The notes: generated by a model from the sequence alone, not told the origin. A stretch of 64,000 nt of DNA from Agapetus fuscipes (GCA_951799405.1 OX637343.1:7378001-7442000); one strand, 5' to 3'. Numbered from the stretch's first letter, positions 34,365-45,539 are shown. Numbers and translations are program-made.

Positions 34365-34962
34365 TACTAATATTAAAAACACTCTGCGTGGTCGGGGTCG
34401 CCACATTCATGACTTACTAATATTAAAAACACTCTGAGCGTGGGCAGGGTCGGCACATTCATGAGTTACTAGTATTAAAAACACTCTGAGCGTGGGCAGG
34501 GTCGGCACATTCATGAGTTACTAGTATTAAAAACACTCTGAGCGTGGGCAGGGTCGGCACATTCATGAGTTACTAGTATTAAAAACACTCTGAGCGTGGG
34601 CAGGGTCGGCACATTCATGAGTTACTAGTATTAAAAACACTCTGAGTGTGGGCAGGGTCGGCACATTCATGACTTACTAATATTAAAAACACTTGAGCGT
34701 GGTCGGAGTCGCCACATTCATGACTTACTAATATTAAAAACACTTTGAGCGTGGTCGGAGTCGCCACATTCATGACTTACTAATATTAAAAACACTCTGC
34801 GTGGGCGGGGTCGACACATTCATGACTTACTAATATTAAAAACACTTTGAGCGTGGTCGGAGTCGCCACATTCATGACTTACTAATATTAAAAACACTCT
34901 GCGTGGGCGGGGTCGACACATTCATGACTTACTAATATTAAAAACACTCTGAGCGTGGGCTT
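34365..34962 (+). repeat. 52-bp satellite, block 3
   Basis: About 11-12 units. Five near-identical successive units of the ATGAGTTACTAGTATT type (34430-34640) indicate recent local amplification. Confidence 0.9.
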
Positions 34963-35070
34963 GACTAAAAACTGTCAGAATTGTCCAAAACTGAGCTTTG
35001 TTATTTTATACATGGGCCGTATAAAATTACAAGAAGTGATCTGAGATTCCTTTCTAAAATGAGATAAATA

Positions 35071-35400
35071 TACTATTACGAACTTATGAGCCCGATTGCG
35101 TGGCTTGCTTATGTGTGTGTGTGTCCGCCTATAGTATAGTCTACTGTGAGTTTGAATGTATGCATGTGCCCAGGCGCGTAGTTGTTGATATGCATAACTA
35201 GAATAATATGGAACAGAAGTGTGTGGTTCACTATAGAAGGGTCCGGAATATGCGAGAGGCGTCCGTGTAGACGCTATATATTTGGACCGCAATTGTGTGA
35301 AAGACCAGAGTCAATTTAAACACTGAGCCGTGAAGAAATCAGTACATTGTACACTGAAATTGTGTAAAATAAATTGCGGTTTTCAAAAGAACCCAACTAA
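35071..35400 (+). repeat. LTR-like dispersed repeat
   Basis: Starts near ATTACGAACTTATG and ends near AGAACCCAACT; contains a CCGTGAAGAAATCAGTACAT segment and TGTGTAAAATAAATTG. Its first part recurs at 29053-29190 and its last part at 18090-18180. A solo LTR is possible; no target duplication was confirmed. Confidence 0.35.
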
Positions 35401-35904
35401 AAATCTCAACTATGAAAAAAAATACTAAAGAGCCGCCTTTGCTTCTATTCGGCTCGTATATGAAAATGTAGTTATATTGTACCGACATACCCGTGCATCG
35501 CTCTCAGCCCGCTTCTCAGCCCTTCCAATCCGTCGAACTGGACTTTCAGTTTAATTGGATGAAACGTTCACTGAAAAATAAAGTGTTTTTGGGAAAATTC
35601 GCGTCTCCCATACCAGCGCGCGGGAGATATGGGCGGGCTATATGAAAACAGTGTTCCAGCAAGTCACTCTGGTATTGTTTCACAATCCTTGCTTATGATA
35701 AGTCAGGCTGGTGATTTTATTTTGTATACGTTAAACTGTACGTAAACTTATTTTTTAATCCTCTCTTCTTAATGTAATTTTTTTTCTGTAGGTTGAAATT
35801 TTGATTGGTAAGAATGAATTTTAAATGGAATTTCACTGCACGTGTTCTTACAAAAAATAAAACAACCCTCAAATATATATTAAGGTGCCTTTATACCCTA
35901 AATC

Positions 35905-36155
35905 TGCCGTTTTTGTTTCTTACACTTTATGGTCTTACCAAAATAGTTACAGATACGAAAAAAATCAAGCATGTTTATTATTTTTTATCTTAATTATAAA
36001 GTTTGAATAAAATATATAACTTAAGAATTGCTACCACAAAAAAATATTTACAAAAACACGTATTTTTCACATTTTTAGCGTTTTTTTCGTGTGCTGTATT
36101 TTGGATTTTTTTTTTTTTAATTACAGAACTATACATTGTTTAGTGTTGTTGTAAT
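35905..36155 (+). repeat. Diverged partial copy of the TA-flanked element
   Basis: Shares TTTCTTACACTTTATGG, a CATGTTTATT/CGTGTTTATT segment, CTACAAAAAAATATTT-like sequence and AATTATAGAA/AATTACAGAA in the same order as 33967-34200, so it is an older relative without ends. Confidence 0.55.
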
Positions 36156-36437
36156 TATATTATTATGTTGTTTAATTTTATTTGGTTTTAATTTAATTTA
36201 TAACTTATGTATATATAGTAATCCTTAGAATGTTGTTCTTTAAAAAAGACAGTGGTATTCAAGTAGGTGAGTCAGGTCCTCCCATGAAACTATGAGTCAC
36301 CAACATTCCTTAGGCCGCCTTGCTTAGGGCGATCAAATACCTGAACAAGCCTCTTGCTTTGTAAACTATGTACTTGGACCAGTTGAGATATTTTCTAACA
36401 CGTCACATAGTTAAGGCAAGTAAAAAGTACGTAAGAT

Positions 36438-36870
36438 TATCCTCTTGTAAAGGCAGCAGTTGTGCTAGCCATTTGTCTCTGCTGGTCGCCATCCTCTTGT
36501 AAAGGCAGCAGTTGTGCTAGCCATTTGTCTCTGCTGGTCGCCATCCTCTTGTAAAGGCAGTGCCGTGTTGTGCTAGCCATTTGTCTCTGCTGGTCGCCAT
36601 CCTCTTGTAAAGGCAGTGCCGTGTTGTGCTAGCCATTTGTCTCTGCTGGTCGCCATCCTCTTGTAAAGGCAGTGCCGTGTTGTGCTAGCCATTTGTCTCT
36701 GCTGGTCGCCATCCTCTTGTAAAGGCAGTGCCTTGTTGTGCTAGCCATTTGTCTTTGCTGGTCGCCATCCTTTTGTAAATGCAGTTTCTTGTTGTGCTAT
36801 ACATTTGTCTGAGCTGGTCGCCATCTTCTTGTAAAGGCAGTGCCTTGTTGTGCTAGCTATTTGTCTCTCG
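36438..36870 (+). repeat. 52-58 bp minisatellite
   Basis: Eight units with CCTCTTGTAAAGGCAG, GTTGTGCTAGCCATTTGTCT and CTGGTCGCCAT. Two first units are 52 bp; later ones carry an extra TGCCGTG-type insert. The same unit is found inverted at 3546-3680. Confidence 0.85.
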
Positions 36871-36945
36871 CAAGGTTTATGCGTGAACTTATATGAGCCT
36901 TAAATGTCGATATATTTTTGCAACTTAGATTATAGACTTTTTCAC
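36870..36945 (+). repeat. Tail-A 3' scrap
   Basis: GTGAACTTATATGAGCC to TTGCAACTTAGATTATAG, directly after the minisatellite. Confidence 0.55.
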
Positions 36946-36949
36946 GCAA

Positions 36950-37990
36950 AAAACTTCATATCGTCTTTTGGATCCAGATATAACAGTGTCCAGCTACATA
37001 TCTACCTAACATTACAAAAAAAAAAAATTAACGCAATTCGATTATCATAGTAAGAATGCTATCTCACTCTAAATAAATAATTGGAAAGAGATGCGTGATT
37101 CTCACTCTGCAGGTTCTATTCTTAAGATTGAGATATAATAAAATAGGCGCCCAGCTTCTTGTCGCCTTACAGTACGACTTGATTTATGTTTTCTGATACC
37201 GGGGATGACTTCTTGTTATTCAGTTACTCGACTTTTTGTTATTCAAGTTCAAATAACAATAACAAAAATAATACGGTAGCTGTTCACGAAACAAAAACAG
37301 CTGTAAATCATCAGCGATCAGAAGTAACGGCGGCCAAATTTCGTTTTTCAGAAGAAAAAAAAACATCTCGTTTATTAAGAAATATTTGTTGTTTTTTTCC
37401 TTCGGGATTTTTTTTTACTTTTTTACTTTCAGTTATGCAAATGAGATTCGGGCGCCTCCAACAACATGTTTACATATTTCGTTAAAAAATAAATAAGTCT
37501 TTAAAATATTGCAGTCACAATTTTTTAGGCGAAAAAATTAAATAATGAATTTTATAAACATTATGTTTATTTTGAAAGCTGGTCTAAGAAGATTAAAACG
37601 ATAAGTAAAATGGAAATCAAATTTTGAAATTTATAAATCCATCTGTGATTTTTTTAATTGATTCAAATTGTCCAAGTCAATGTGAACCTAATTACGAAAA
37701 AAAATTTCGTTCACGAATCATTAGTACCGGCAAGGTTTATTCAGCCTTCACAAGAAATAAGATCCTTCTCCCTCAGGAGCTGCAAAAGTGATTGATGTAA
37801 GGCTGGTTCCTTTCAGTGTCAGACAACTTGGACGTCTCAGGATATGATAGGCAGGAAAGTCTAGGAGTGAGGGGACCATGGAGGCAACCGGCATAAGACA
37901 GAGAGTCCTGGAGGATTAGGGTGCGGGAGGCCCTGAGTCTTCAAGGCTTGTGAGTGGGATTCAGTAAGTATTGTTTAAAATAACAGAGTA
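36950..37990. other. No gene; T1 SINE middle at 37725-37830
   Basis: A T1 SINE middle piece (CGGCAAGGTTTATTCAGCCT, GGAGCTG) is present on the plus strand. The 99-residue frame at 37186-37485 is low complexity (asparagine run, phenylalanine-rich) and not convincing. Confidence 0.4.
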
Positions 37991-37997
37991 TATTCTA

Positions 37998-38490
37998 TAC
38001 TGTATCCTGCCGCTGTTCCGCGAAGGGTAGCCGGTAACTCCGCAGATGCGTCTCCGCTTTTTTTTGTCCTTGCATATCTCTTTCATCTCTTCAACATTCA
38101 CCACTTTCCTCATACAAACTGTACTCTTATTTTCACTCTGCAGGTTCCATTCTTTCGCAATCTAACCTATTTGGTCTATCAATTCCTTCCTCGTTCTTCC
38201 CCTTCCACGCTTTCCTCTGACATTTCCAGTATACACTTTCTTCATCAGTCGTTCATCATCCATTTTTACATGATGCCCGAACCATCTCATCGTTCTTTTT
38301 TGTACTTTAATTCTCATATTCTCTTTTATATCACACTCGTTCATCACCTAATCATTGCGAACTCTATCACTCAGTGTCTTTCCAGTCATTGCTCTCAGGT
38401 AAGCCATTTCAACTGTATATACCTACTTTACTTAACTCACATTCATTAACTGTCCACGCCTCACTTCCATACAAGTATAGTTTGTATATA
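37998..38490 (-). pseudogene. RTE-B LINE 3' fragment, longest in the window
   Basis: The minus strand from 38490 encodes LYLYGSEAWTVNECE, then MRWFGHHVKMDDERLMKKVY, then GNVRGKRGRGRTRKELIDQI, KEWNLQSE and EEMKEICKDKKK, with a few stops. That is the RTE C-terminal region after the reverse-transcriptase palm. The tail at 38065-37998 has a diverged GGAGTTACCGGCTACCC segment as in the copies at 59855 and 62660. No palm motifs remain. Confidence 0.7.
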
Positions 38491-38494
38491 GACA

Positions 38495-39055
38495 TGATAT
38501 CTCTTTGAGTATATAAATACATAATTAAATGTAAGTTAAGACGTCGCTACAGTATGCAGTTATAACGATCACGTTGCAACTCCAAGCTACGCCAGAATCC
38601 TCTACGTTTAAGATCAACCGTAGCCTTTTACCAAAAAATATATGAAATCTATAACTCTCAAAGGAGGCGCCGTTTAAGTTTCAGTACATTTTTTGGTAAA
38701 TAAAGTTTAATACTCGGAAAATAAGTCACATTATGGCATTCTTGTCACGTAGAGGCCGCTTCTTACTTCCTGTTGCCTCTACTAAGTATCAGAGATCACT
38801 CCCTCGAGTATAAAACACGAAATTTAAACTCAACCAAAGCGTTTACTAAAAGTGATATAGAAATTAAAACAGCATCTCTACTGTAAGTTTAAGTTATCAT
38901 ACATTCTCAGAGTTTTTATGAGTTTACACGTAAGTTATTATACTTTTGCTTCAGAGAGAGACAGAATATGGACCTGAACACTACAGCAAGCTATGGAGTT
39001 AATATTTAATTGCTGAATTAAAGTTATGAATGTACTTCAGGAAAAGTATTCTCCA
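38495..39055. other. No gene seen
   Basis: Unrecognised AT-rich sequence. Confidence 0.4.
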
Positions 39056-39059
39056 GGCT

Positions 39060-39612
39060 AAGCCATAATTGACCTTATTGTGGTGCAAGAGAAAGATAAA
39101 AGAAGTTTGGTGAGATGTTTTGGGCGAATGGAGAGAATGAGTGTTGTAAGACTGATTAAGAAAGTGTATGTTGCAGGTATAGATGGATGTCGTGGTAGAA
39201 GAAAAGCGAAAAAAGTATGGATGAACCGAATTTCTGAAAAAAAATTGAATGGAATATCTACAGTCATAATGAAAGAAAAGCTTGTATGAAAAAGGTTAAA
39301 ACCCTGGAGGAAATGAAAGAAGTAAGCCATTTCAGAAAAAAATGGCGGTTGATTTGCAATGTATGTACGCTTGAATTCAAAATGTTTTTTTTTTTACTAT
39401 TCTACCTTAAAAATTATAGATTTTATTAATTTAGTAATGTTTAAAATATTTTATTTTGTACTTTTCCTTTTGTTCTTTGACTTGGTATGAGGTTGACTTC
39501 ATACACTCTAACAAAATATTCATTTTGCCACCTGTCACCTCCGTTTCAGGGTAGGTCGGCAAGAGTCACAGGGTTTTTGTTCATTTGAAATTTGGATTTT
39601 TTGCTAGCACTC
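39060..39612 (+). pseudogene. RTE-A LINE 3' fragment ending in tail-A
   Basis: The plus strand encodes KRSLVRCFGRMERMS, VRLIKKVYVAGIDGCRGRRK and KVWMNRISEK, then after a stop and frameshift the KKWR-LICNV end at 39335-39362. About 105 bp of AT-rich sequence leads to a tail-A copy at 39470-39612. It has the same arrangement as at 15060 and 47350. Confidence 0.65.
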
Positions 39613-39624
39613 TTAGGAAAAATT

Positions 39625-40135
39625 AGATACATTGCTCAATTCGTAGAATTCTTGCATTCCATGCTGAAGGCTAGGGTTTGATTCCCACCGAGGGTGTCAG
39701 AAATGATTTCCCGTTTCGGTACTTATTTCAGACTCTAATAAAATAAAATACCGACAAGGTTTACTCAGCCTTCACAAGAAATGAGAACCAGCTCGCTCTA
39801 TCTATCTATACATTTAAGGCTCTCAAATGAGATGCCTACAAACAAACACGTGTAGTTCGCGCTTACAAATGCTGAATGTGTACATACAAATAAAATCCAA
39901 ATCTCAAATGAACATAAGCCTTACAACTTTTGCTGACCTTCCCTGACACAGGGGTGACATTGGCAAAGTGAAATAGCCTCGATAGCTGGAAAACCCTTCA
40001 CTTCAACTGAAGCGGGTGGCGTACCTAACGCTGGCCTCCTCCTGTAAAATAATATAGGTTCCACGCACCACAAGCAACTCCTTCTGGGACCACGCGGTAA
40101 AGAGTTACACTACATACCCAGTTTAGTTGCGTTGC
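39625..40135. repeat. T1 SINE split by a tail-A copy
   Basis: T1 plus head and middle at 39625-39800 (CATTGCTCAATTCGTAGAA, GGTTTGATTCCCACC, GTTTACTCAGCCTTCACAAG), then tail-A minus at 39815-39980, then the T1 end at 39985-40135 (GGAAAACCCTTCACTT to CAGTTTAGTTGCGTT). The order suggests tail-A inserted into the SINE. Confidence 0.65.
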
Positions 40136-40530
40136 TTAATTGAAATAAAAATATATTGTTAATTTCTCGTCCATGCATTTGCAGGTTATCGGAGAAGCAA
40201 TGAATTACTTTTGCCTTGATTCTCTTATTCTTTATGTAATCCTCAGTGTGCTGTAATCCCAAGATCATCTCCTTTCCCTGGATCAGTGGCGACATTTAGT
40301 CCTCGCTTGATCCTCGTCTCTGAATGACACTCGGCTCCTTCTGACGTTTTCCTTAATGAAAGTCCGCGTCGGAAATAATAATGAGCTTATGATCAATAAT
40401 AATCATAATAATAATAATATAAATAAGATATTAATATTATTAGAGAATAAGGGATGAAACAAATATCCAGATTCAATCCGTTGATTGACCGGATACCGGA
40501 TAAATAAAATATATTTTACTTACTTAATTC
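40136..40530. other. No gene seen
   Basis: Includes a TAA/AAT microsatellite near 40395-40440; otherwise unrecognised. Confidence 0.4.
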
Positions 40531-40534
40531 CGGT

Positions 40535-41040
40535 TCGCAGTCTAGTGGTAACGCTTTGTACTCATAAATAGAAGGTCGTGGGTTCGAATCCCGGCGGAGC
40601 TCAAAACTTATACCATTTATATTTTCAAATTTGCTCTTTGCTGGGTTAAAACAATCATATACCTTTACCAAAGTCTGGCCATAAAAGGTTCATACAGCGT
40701 TACAGCAACTTGTTCTTGCTTGTGAATTGGCGACCAAGCTAATAAAAAGTCCGGTCGATAGTTCAGTAGGTAGAGTGCTCTCATTCCATGCCGAGAGGCA
40801 AGAGCAAAATTTCAATTCCCACCGAGAGTGACAGAAATGATTTCCCGTTTACGTTTTTATTTCAAACGCCAAAGAAAGAGCTGGGAAACCCCCAATTTAA
40901 CTGAAGTGGTTAGCGTGACGCCGGCCCCCTTACCCGTAAAAACAAATACGTCCTGCATAGCTATGCGAACATGCGAACCCTTCTGGGGCAAGAAGTTACA
41001 TACACAGTGTAGCTAAGAGTTGCATAGCGTATCGAAATGT
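40535..41040 (+). repeat. T2 SINE followed by T1 SINE
   Basis: T2 at 40535-40745 has the best-kept T2 head: TCCGGTTCGCAGTCTAGTGG and GTGGGTTCGAATCCCGGCGG. T1 follows at 40750-41040 with GGTCGATAGTTCAGTAGG and a decayed B box, ending in GTGTAGCTAAGAGTTGC. Confidence 0.75.
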
Positions 41041-41114
41041 GTTTTATCAGTAGTGAGTATGCTAATCTTTGTTAGAAATATTTCTATTTAATAGAAAATT
41101 ATTTTGTTTAGTTC

Positions 41115-41345
41115 TATAATCTAAGTTGCAAAGATATGTTACTTTGGAGATTCACATTATATGCGTTCTCACAAGGAGACACGTATAAGTTCGCGCTTGC
41201 ACATGCCGCATGTGAACCTACAACATAAAAACCCAAATCTCAAACGGACATACACCCTGCAACTCTTGCCGTCCTTTCCTGAAACAGGGGTGACATTGAC
41301 AAAGTGAACCATTTGTACAGCATGCTAACCTGTAAGTCAAGGAAC
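41115..41345 (-). repeat. Tail-A copy
   Basis: Minus-strand copy from ATAATCTAAGTTGCAAAG to CTAACCTGTAAGTCAAGG; it lacks the GGTGGTCAGCC section. Confidence 0.7.
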
Positions 41346-42140
41346 ATACACGACAAATATAAAATGCAATACATCTTTTTCATATCTGCCTAGTAATCGT
41401 TTCCTCTATTCGTATTATTTTGTCACCGGTTAGCTGGTATCCGGTATCCGGCTTCATCTTACACATCCCTAAAAGGTAAAATCATTGCTTTATTTGCTTT
41501 AATTCAATTACATAATTTAAATTGATTTGGTGACGATTCTGTTTCTTGCAAACATCGGAATAAAGCGATATTCTGTTCCCCCACGCAAAGCTTAAAGTTC
41601 ACTCGTGACGTCACTTTTCATAATGGAATCGGAGCTCCTGGAATTAAATGTATATCTTTTTTTTTCAAATTAATTCTAAAAAATGAACAAGATCATACTT
41701 TACACGTGAAAGAGAAATTTGTTTGTGAAATTTAAAAAATATTTTATTTCAAATTCCATGAAATGAAAAGATAATATTTTATTGAAAAATTATAAAAATT
41801 AAAAAAAACGCAGAGTTTTATTTTCACAAACTGAGTGTTTATTTCACCTCGAGTACTTTCGACTTGCTTACGTCATTATCAAGAGGACCCTACTAAAAAA
41901 TTGACAAGACAAAAACCATAGAGAAATAAAAATAATGATTCACGACAAAGAGGTACAATTAGGTAATAACAACGGTGAAGCAGCAGGAATTTGAACATTG
42001 ATCAAACTATAAGAAGTAGATTTTCTTAAATTAATTTTGAGTGAATATTTTTATTCTAAAAAAACATTATTCCACAGTATTCAACTCTGTTTTATTTGTC
42101 GTCATTTTTCTTCTTGTGCCTCCTCCGTGAAAATTGGTGA
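41346..42140. other. No gene seen
   Basis: AT-rich; the only recognised item is the motif at 41846-41886. Confidence 0.4.
41846..41886 (-). ncRNA. Hammerhead-like motif, degenerate
   Basis: On the minus strand CTCTTGATAATGACG, a GAC/GTC hairpin, GAAAGTACTCGAGG. It is the counterpart of 5285-5329. Confidence 0.3.
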
Positions 42141-42144
42141 TTAT

Positions 42145-43130
42145 CATCTGTTGGTATGAGGCTGACCCCAATGCTGTACAAACTTGGTGGACTTTTGCCA
42201 ATCAGGGAAAGGCGGCAGGAGTTTGTTCACCTGAGGTTTGGTTTATTTTGTTTGTACACATGTAGCATGTGTAAGCGCGAAGTAACATGTGCCTGCTTTT
42301 AATCTAATCTAATCTAAGTTGCTAAGATATGTTACATTGTATATTGTTAATAACATTGTTTTTATATTGTAGGTCCACATGCGGCATGTGTTAGCGCGAA
42401 CTTATACATGTCTGCTTGTGGGAATGCGTTTAATATGAATCTTAAATGATATATATCTTTGCAGCTTAGATTTAGATTTAGTATATTCACATTATATGCA
42501 TTCTCACAAGTAGACACGTACAAGTTCGCGCTCGCACATACCACATGTGAACCTACAACATAAAAACCCAAATCTCAAATGGACATACACCTGCAACTCT
42601 TGCCGACCTTTCCTGAAACAAGGATGACATTGGCAAAGTCAACCATTTTCTACAGCATAGGTGTTCAGCCGCATACCAACCTATAACTCAAGAATCATAC
42701 ATAACAAATTACATTCTAAAATAAATTTAATACAAAAATAAGTTCATGCAACTCTTGCCAACCTTCCCTAAAATTTTGTGGGTTAGCATTGGCAAAGTGA
42801 ACCATTTTTAAATAATAAAATAGGTATCGATAAAGGTCTCAGATAAAATGCATTTATCTGAGAAACCCATGTAATTATCACTTATTCAGTTTTAAATAAT
42901 CTAAGTTGCAAGGATATATTCATTTAAAGCTCTCAGATGTAAGCCCACAAACCAACAAGTGTAGTTCGCGCTTACAAATGCTGAATGTGTACTTACAAAT
43001 AAAATCCAAACCTCAAATGAACATAAGCCCCACAACTTTTGCCGACCTTCCCTGAAACAGGGGTAACATTGGCAAAGTGAACCATTTTTTACAGTATGGG
43101 TGGTCAGCCTCATACCAACCTATAAGTCAA
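42145..43130. repeat. Cluster of tail-A copies
   Basis: Plus at 42145-42330 (ends in AATCTAATCTAATCTAAG of an opposite unit), plus 3' part at 42355-42475 ending in TTAGATTTAGATTTAG, minus at 42480-42710, minus partial at 42725-42810, and minus full at 42895-43130. Adjacent plus and minus ends make tail-to-tail pairs. Confidence 0.7.
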
Positions 43131-43329
43131 GGAATATGAATAAAAAATTACATTTAAATATATAAAAGAACAAAACCTTACAAAGAAATCTATACAAAAA
43201 AAGTCAGAAATTTCCTATGCAAAAAATGTAGCAAATTAATACACCAACAACCTTTAAGGTATTTGTTTTTTACTTATTTTTTAAGTATAACATGTTTCAT
43301 ACAAGATGCATTCTATAACCCATAATCTA

Positions 43330-43575
43330 TCATCTAAGTTGCAAGTAGGTATATTATACATTTAAAGTTCTCAAATGCATGCCCACAAACAAACACGTGT
43401 AGTTCGCGCTTACAAATGCTGAATGTGTACTTACAAATAAAATCCAAACCTCAAATGAATATAAGCCCTACAACTTTTGCCGACCTTCCCTGACACAGGG
43501 ATGACATTAGCAAAGTGAACCATTTTTACAGTATGGGGGGTCAGCCTCATACTAACCTATAAGTCAAGGAATACA
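43330..43575 (-). repeat. Tail-A copy, full
   Basis: ATCATCTAAGTTGCAAG to ACCTATAAGTCAAGGAA. Its upstream partner is the RTE-A fragment at 43955-44180, also minus, with the foldback element inserted between. Confidence 0.7.
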
Positions 43576-43700
43576 AGCAATTAATTACATCCAGTTATAG
43601 AAACAAACAAACACTATAAAATAAGAGACTTACACGGCCGGCTGATGATGCTGGAGTGATGTTTTCCGCGATCTGTTGCTATGGTCTGTGGGAGCTGGAG

Positions 43701-43748
43701 CTTCCGGACGTTTCGCCCATTTCTACGATGGGCTTCTTCAGCGTGAAG
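43701..43748 (-). ncRNA. Hammerhead-like motif
   Basis: Minus strand: CTTCACG, CTGAAGA, A, hairpin GCCCAT/ATGGGC with loop CGTAGAA, GAAA, CGTC, CGGAAG. The flanks pair as CTTC-CG with CG-GAAG with one bulged A. Confidence 0.45.
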
Positions 43749-43796
43749 TATGATGATGATAACACAGTTCTCATCAAGATCATCATCATCATCATA

Positions 43797-43844
43797 CTTC
43801 ACGCTGAAGAAGCACACCGTAGAAATGGGCGAAACGTCCGGAAG
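43797..43844 (+). ncRNA. Hammerhead-like motif, opposite arm
   Basis: The same motif on the plus strand, but stem II is weakened (GCACAC against ATGGGC), so this arm is less likely to fold. Confidence 0.35.
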
Positions 43845-43954
43845 CTCCAGCTCCCACAGACCACGGTAACAGATCCCGGAAAGCATCACTCCAGCAAACG
43901 CTATAAATCTACAAAACATCTTTAAAAACTAAAATTGATTCATGGCCATAGCCG

Positions 43955-44180
43955 TCCACATTAGGTACAGATCAGCCGCCACTTTTTTCGGTCCTTGCAT
44001 ACTTCTTTTATTTCATCCAGAGTTATAACCTTTCCATACAAGCTCTACTTTTATTATGACTCTGTATATCCCATTCATTCGCTATTTCGGAAATTTGGTC
44101 CATCCATACCTTTCTCGGTCTTCTTCTACCACGACATCCTTCTATTCTTGCAACATATACTTTCTTCAATGATTTTTGGA
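43955..44180 (-). pseudogene. RTE-A LINE C-terminal fragment
   Basis: The minus strand encodes KKVYVARIEGCRGRRR, KVWMDQIS and the KKWR region with stops. It is the likely upstream part of the tail-A copy at 43330-43575. Confidence 0.55.
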
Positions 44181-44425
44181 AAAACTGTTACATACCTAGG
44201 TGCAATTCTTAAAAAAAAACAGCGAGCGCATTTACTTCTCTCCAGCCGAGTGTTAAAGCATTTTTTTTTAGTTTTCCTGTAATGGCGCTCAAAGTAAACA
44301 CTTGCACCGCTAGCGCTCGCGGTGGGTTTTTGTGGCAACCCTGCTCCGGCGCTCCCGGCTGAAGTGTGCGAGGTGCACAAGCACCAGATGCAGGGCTGCC
44401 AACAACAACAAAAGGCGCTACTTTT
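44181..44425. other. No gene seen
   Basis: Unrecognised sequence, more GC-rich around 44300-44400. A tail-A copy begins immediately after. Confidence 0.35.
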
Positions 44426-44426
44426 A

Positions 44427-44880
44427 AAATCTAAGTTGCAGAGAAATAAGAAAATTTAAGGATCACAAATAAATGTTCACAAGTATACAAGTGCAAGTTG
44501 ATTTCATATGCTGCATGTGTATTTGCAAAATAAAAACCCAGATCTCGTTTGAAACTTCTAAAAATGGTGGCATTTGCAATAGCGAACAAATATTCAATAT
44601 AAATACAAAGTCGAAACGTACGATTATACCGCTTCAAAAGTCTAACACATTAGTAATCTAATCTAATCTAAGTTGCAAAGATATGTTACATTGGAGATTC
44701 ACATTACATGCATTCCCACAACCAGACACGTACAAGTTCACGCTTGCACATGTCTCATGTGAACCCACAACGTAATCATCACAACAAATCTCAAATGGAC
44801 ATACACCCTGCAACTCTTGCCGTCCTTCCCTGTAACAGGGGTGACATTGGCAAAGTGAACCATTTTTACTGCATGGGTTA
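44427..44880 (-). repeat. Two tail-A copies
   Basis: A diverged partial copy at 44427-44560 and a good copy at 44655-44880 starting AATCTAATCTAATCTAAG and truncated after GGGTTACAG. Confidence 0.65.
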
Positions 44881-44929
44881 CAGTTATTCTATATTATTTA
44901 CATAATAAAAAACACAGAAAGCAAGATTT

Positions 44930-45535
44930 TTCGTTGTATTCTTTATTTGATCGGCATAAAACTTCACAGATCCATCTCGAATGTTATCTACTTCTACAAA
45001 TCCACAAATTTGGTCAAAATCTGTTTAGGAGGGTAGATTGATTTTGGAATTTCTGTTTTACAATTTTCTGTTTTTGTAATCCGATTGACATCAAACTTCA
45101 CACAATCCATCTCGTAGGTACCTTATTGACACGTTAACTGGTGCAAAAACTACAATTAGGTAAAAATCTGTTAAGATGAGGAGTATCGATTTAAAAAGTT
45201 ACGAGTACATTTGAATTTTTTTTTGTTTGTAATCCGATCTAAATATAATTTCACTCGATCCGTATCAAAAGTAATTAATCTACACGTTTTGTATTGTAAA
45301 AATTTACAAATTTGGTCACAACTTGTGCACTTTAGCCCGGCATAAGGAATATCGATTCAAGAAATTCAATTTTGAAATTATTTTTGTTCGTTGTCCGATC
45401 GAAATCAAACTTCACACAATCGTATCAAAGGCAGTCTGCACGTTTTCTTGTTTAAAAATTTGGTCAAAAATTTATGAGCACCCTAATGGGTAATGTCGAT
45501 TTTAGAAGTTTGACTTTTGTGTATATTATATTTTT
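44930..45535 (+). repeat. Degenerate ~130-160 bp tandem repeat, four units
   Basis: Each unit carries an ATCGA/ATCCGAT start, an AACTTCACACAATCC-like word (44957, 45090, 45247, 45405), then AAATTTGGTCAAAATCTG and a TATCGATTTTGGAATTT-type end. Units are strongly diverged, so the array is old. Confidence 0.6.
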
Positions 45536-45539
45536 TTCA

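Larger units (their letters stand above)
43651..43894. mobile_element. Foldback element, near-perfect palindrome
   Basis: Two arms of about 115 bp pair around a centre at about 43770: CTGGAGTGATG/CATCACTCCAG at the outside and the CTTCACGCTGAAGAAG block inside, with a CATCATCATCAT run near the centre. Each arm carries a hammerhead-like motif, at 43701-43748 (minus) and 43797-43844 (plus). Confidence 0.75.

Noticed and set aside
31331..34962. CRISPR-like array (regular repeats)
   Set aside because: Units are directly contiguous without unique spacers, in eukaryotic repeat-rich DNA; it is a satellite.
40535..40610. Possible tRNA gene
   Set aside because: The head of a T2 SINE; the acceptor stem is not paired and the T2 body follows.
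43614..43925. Two 89-101 residue mirror-image proteins
   Set aside because: They arise because the DNA is a palindrome read from both sides.
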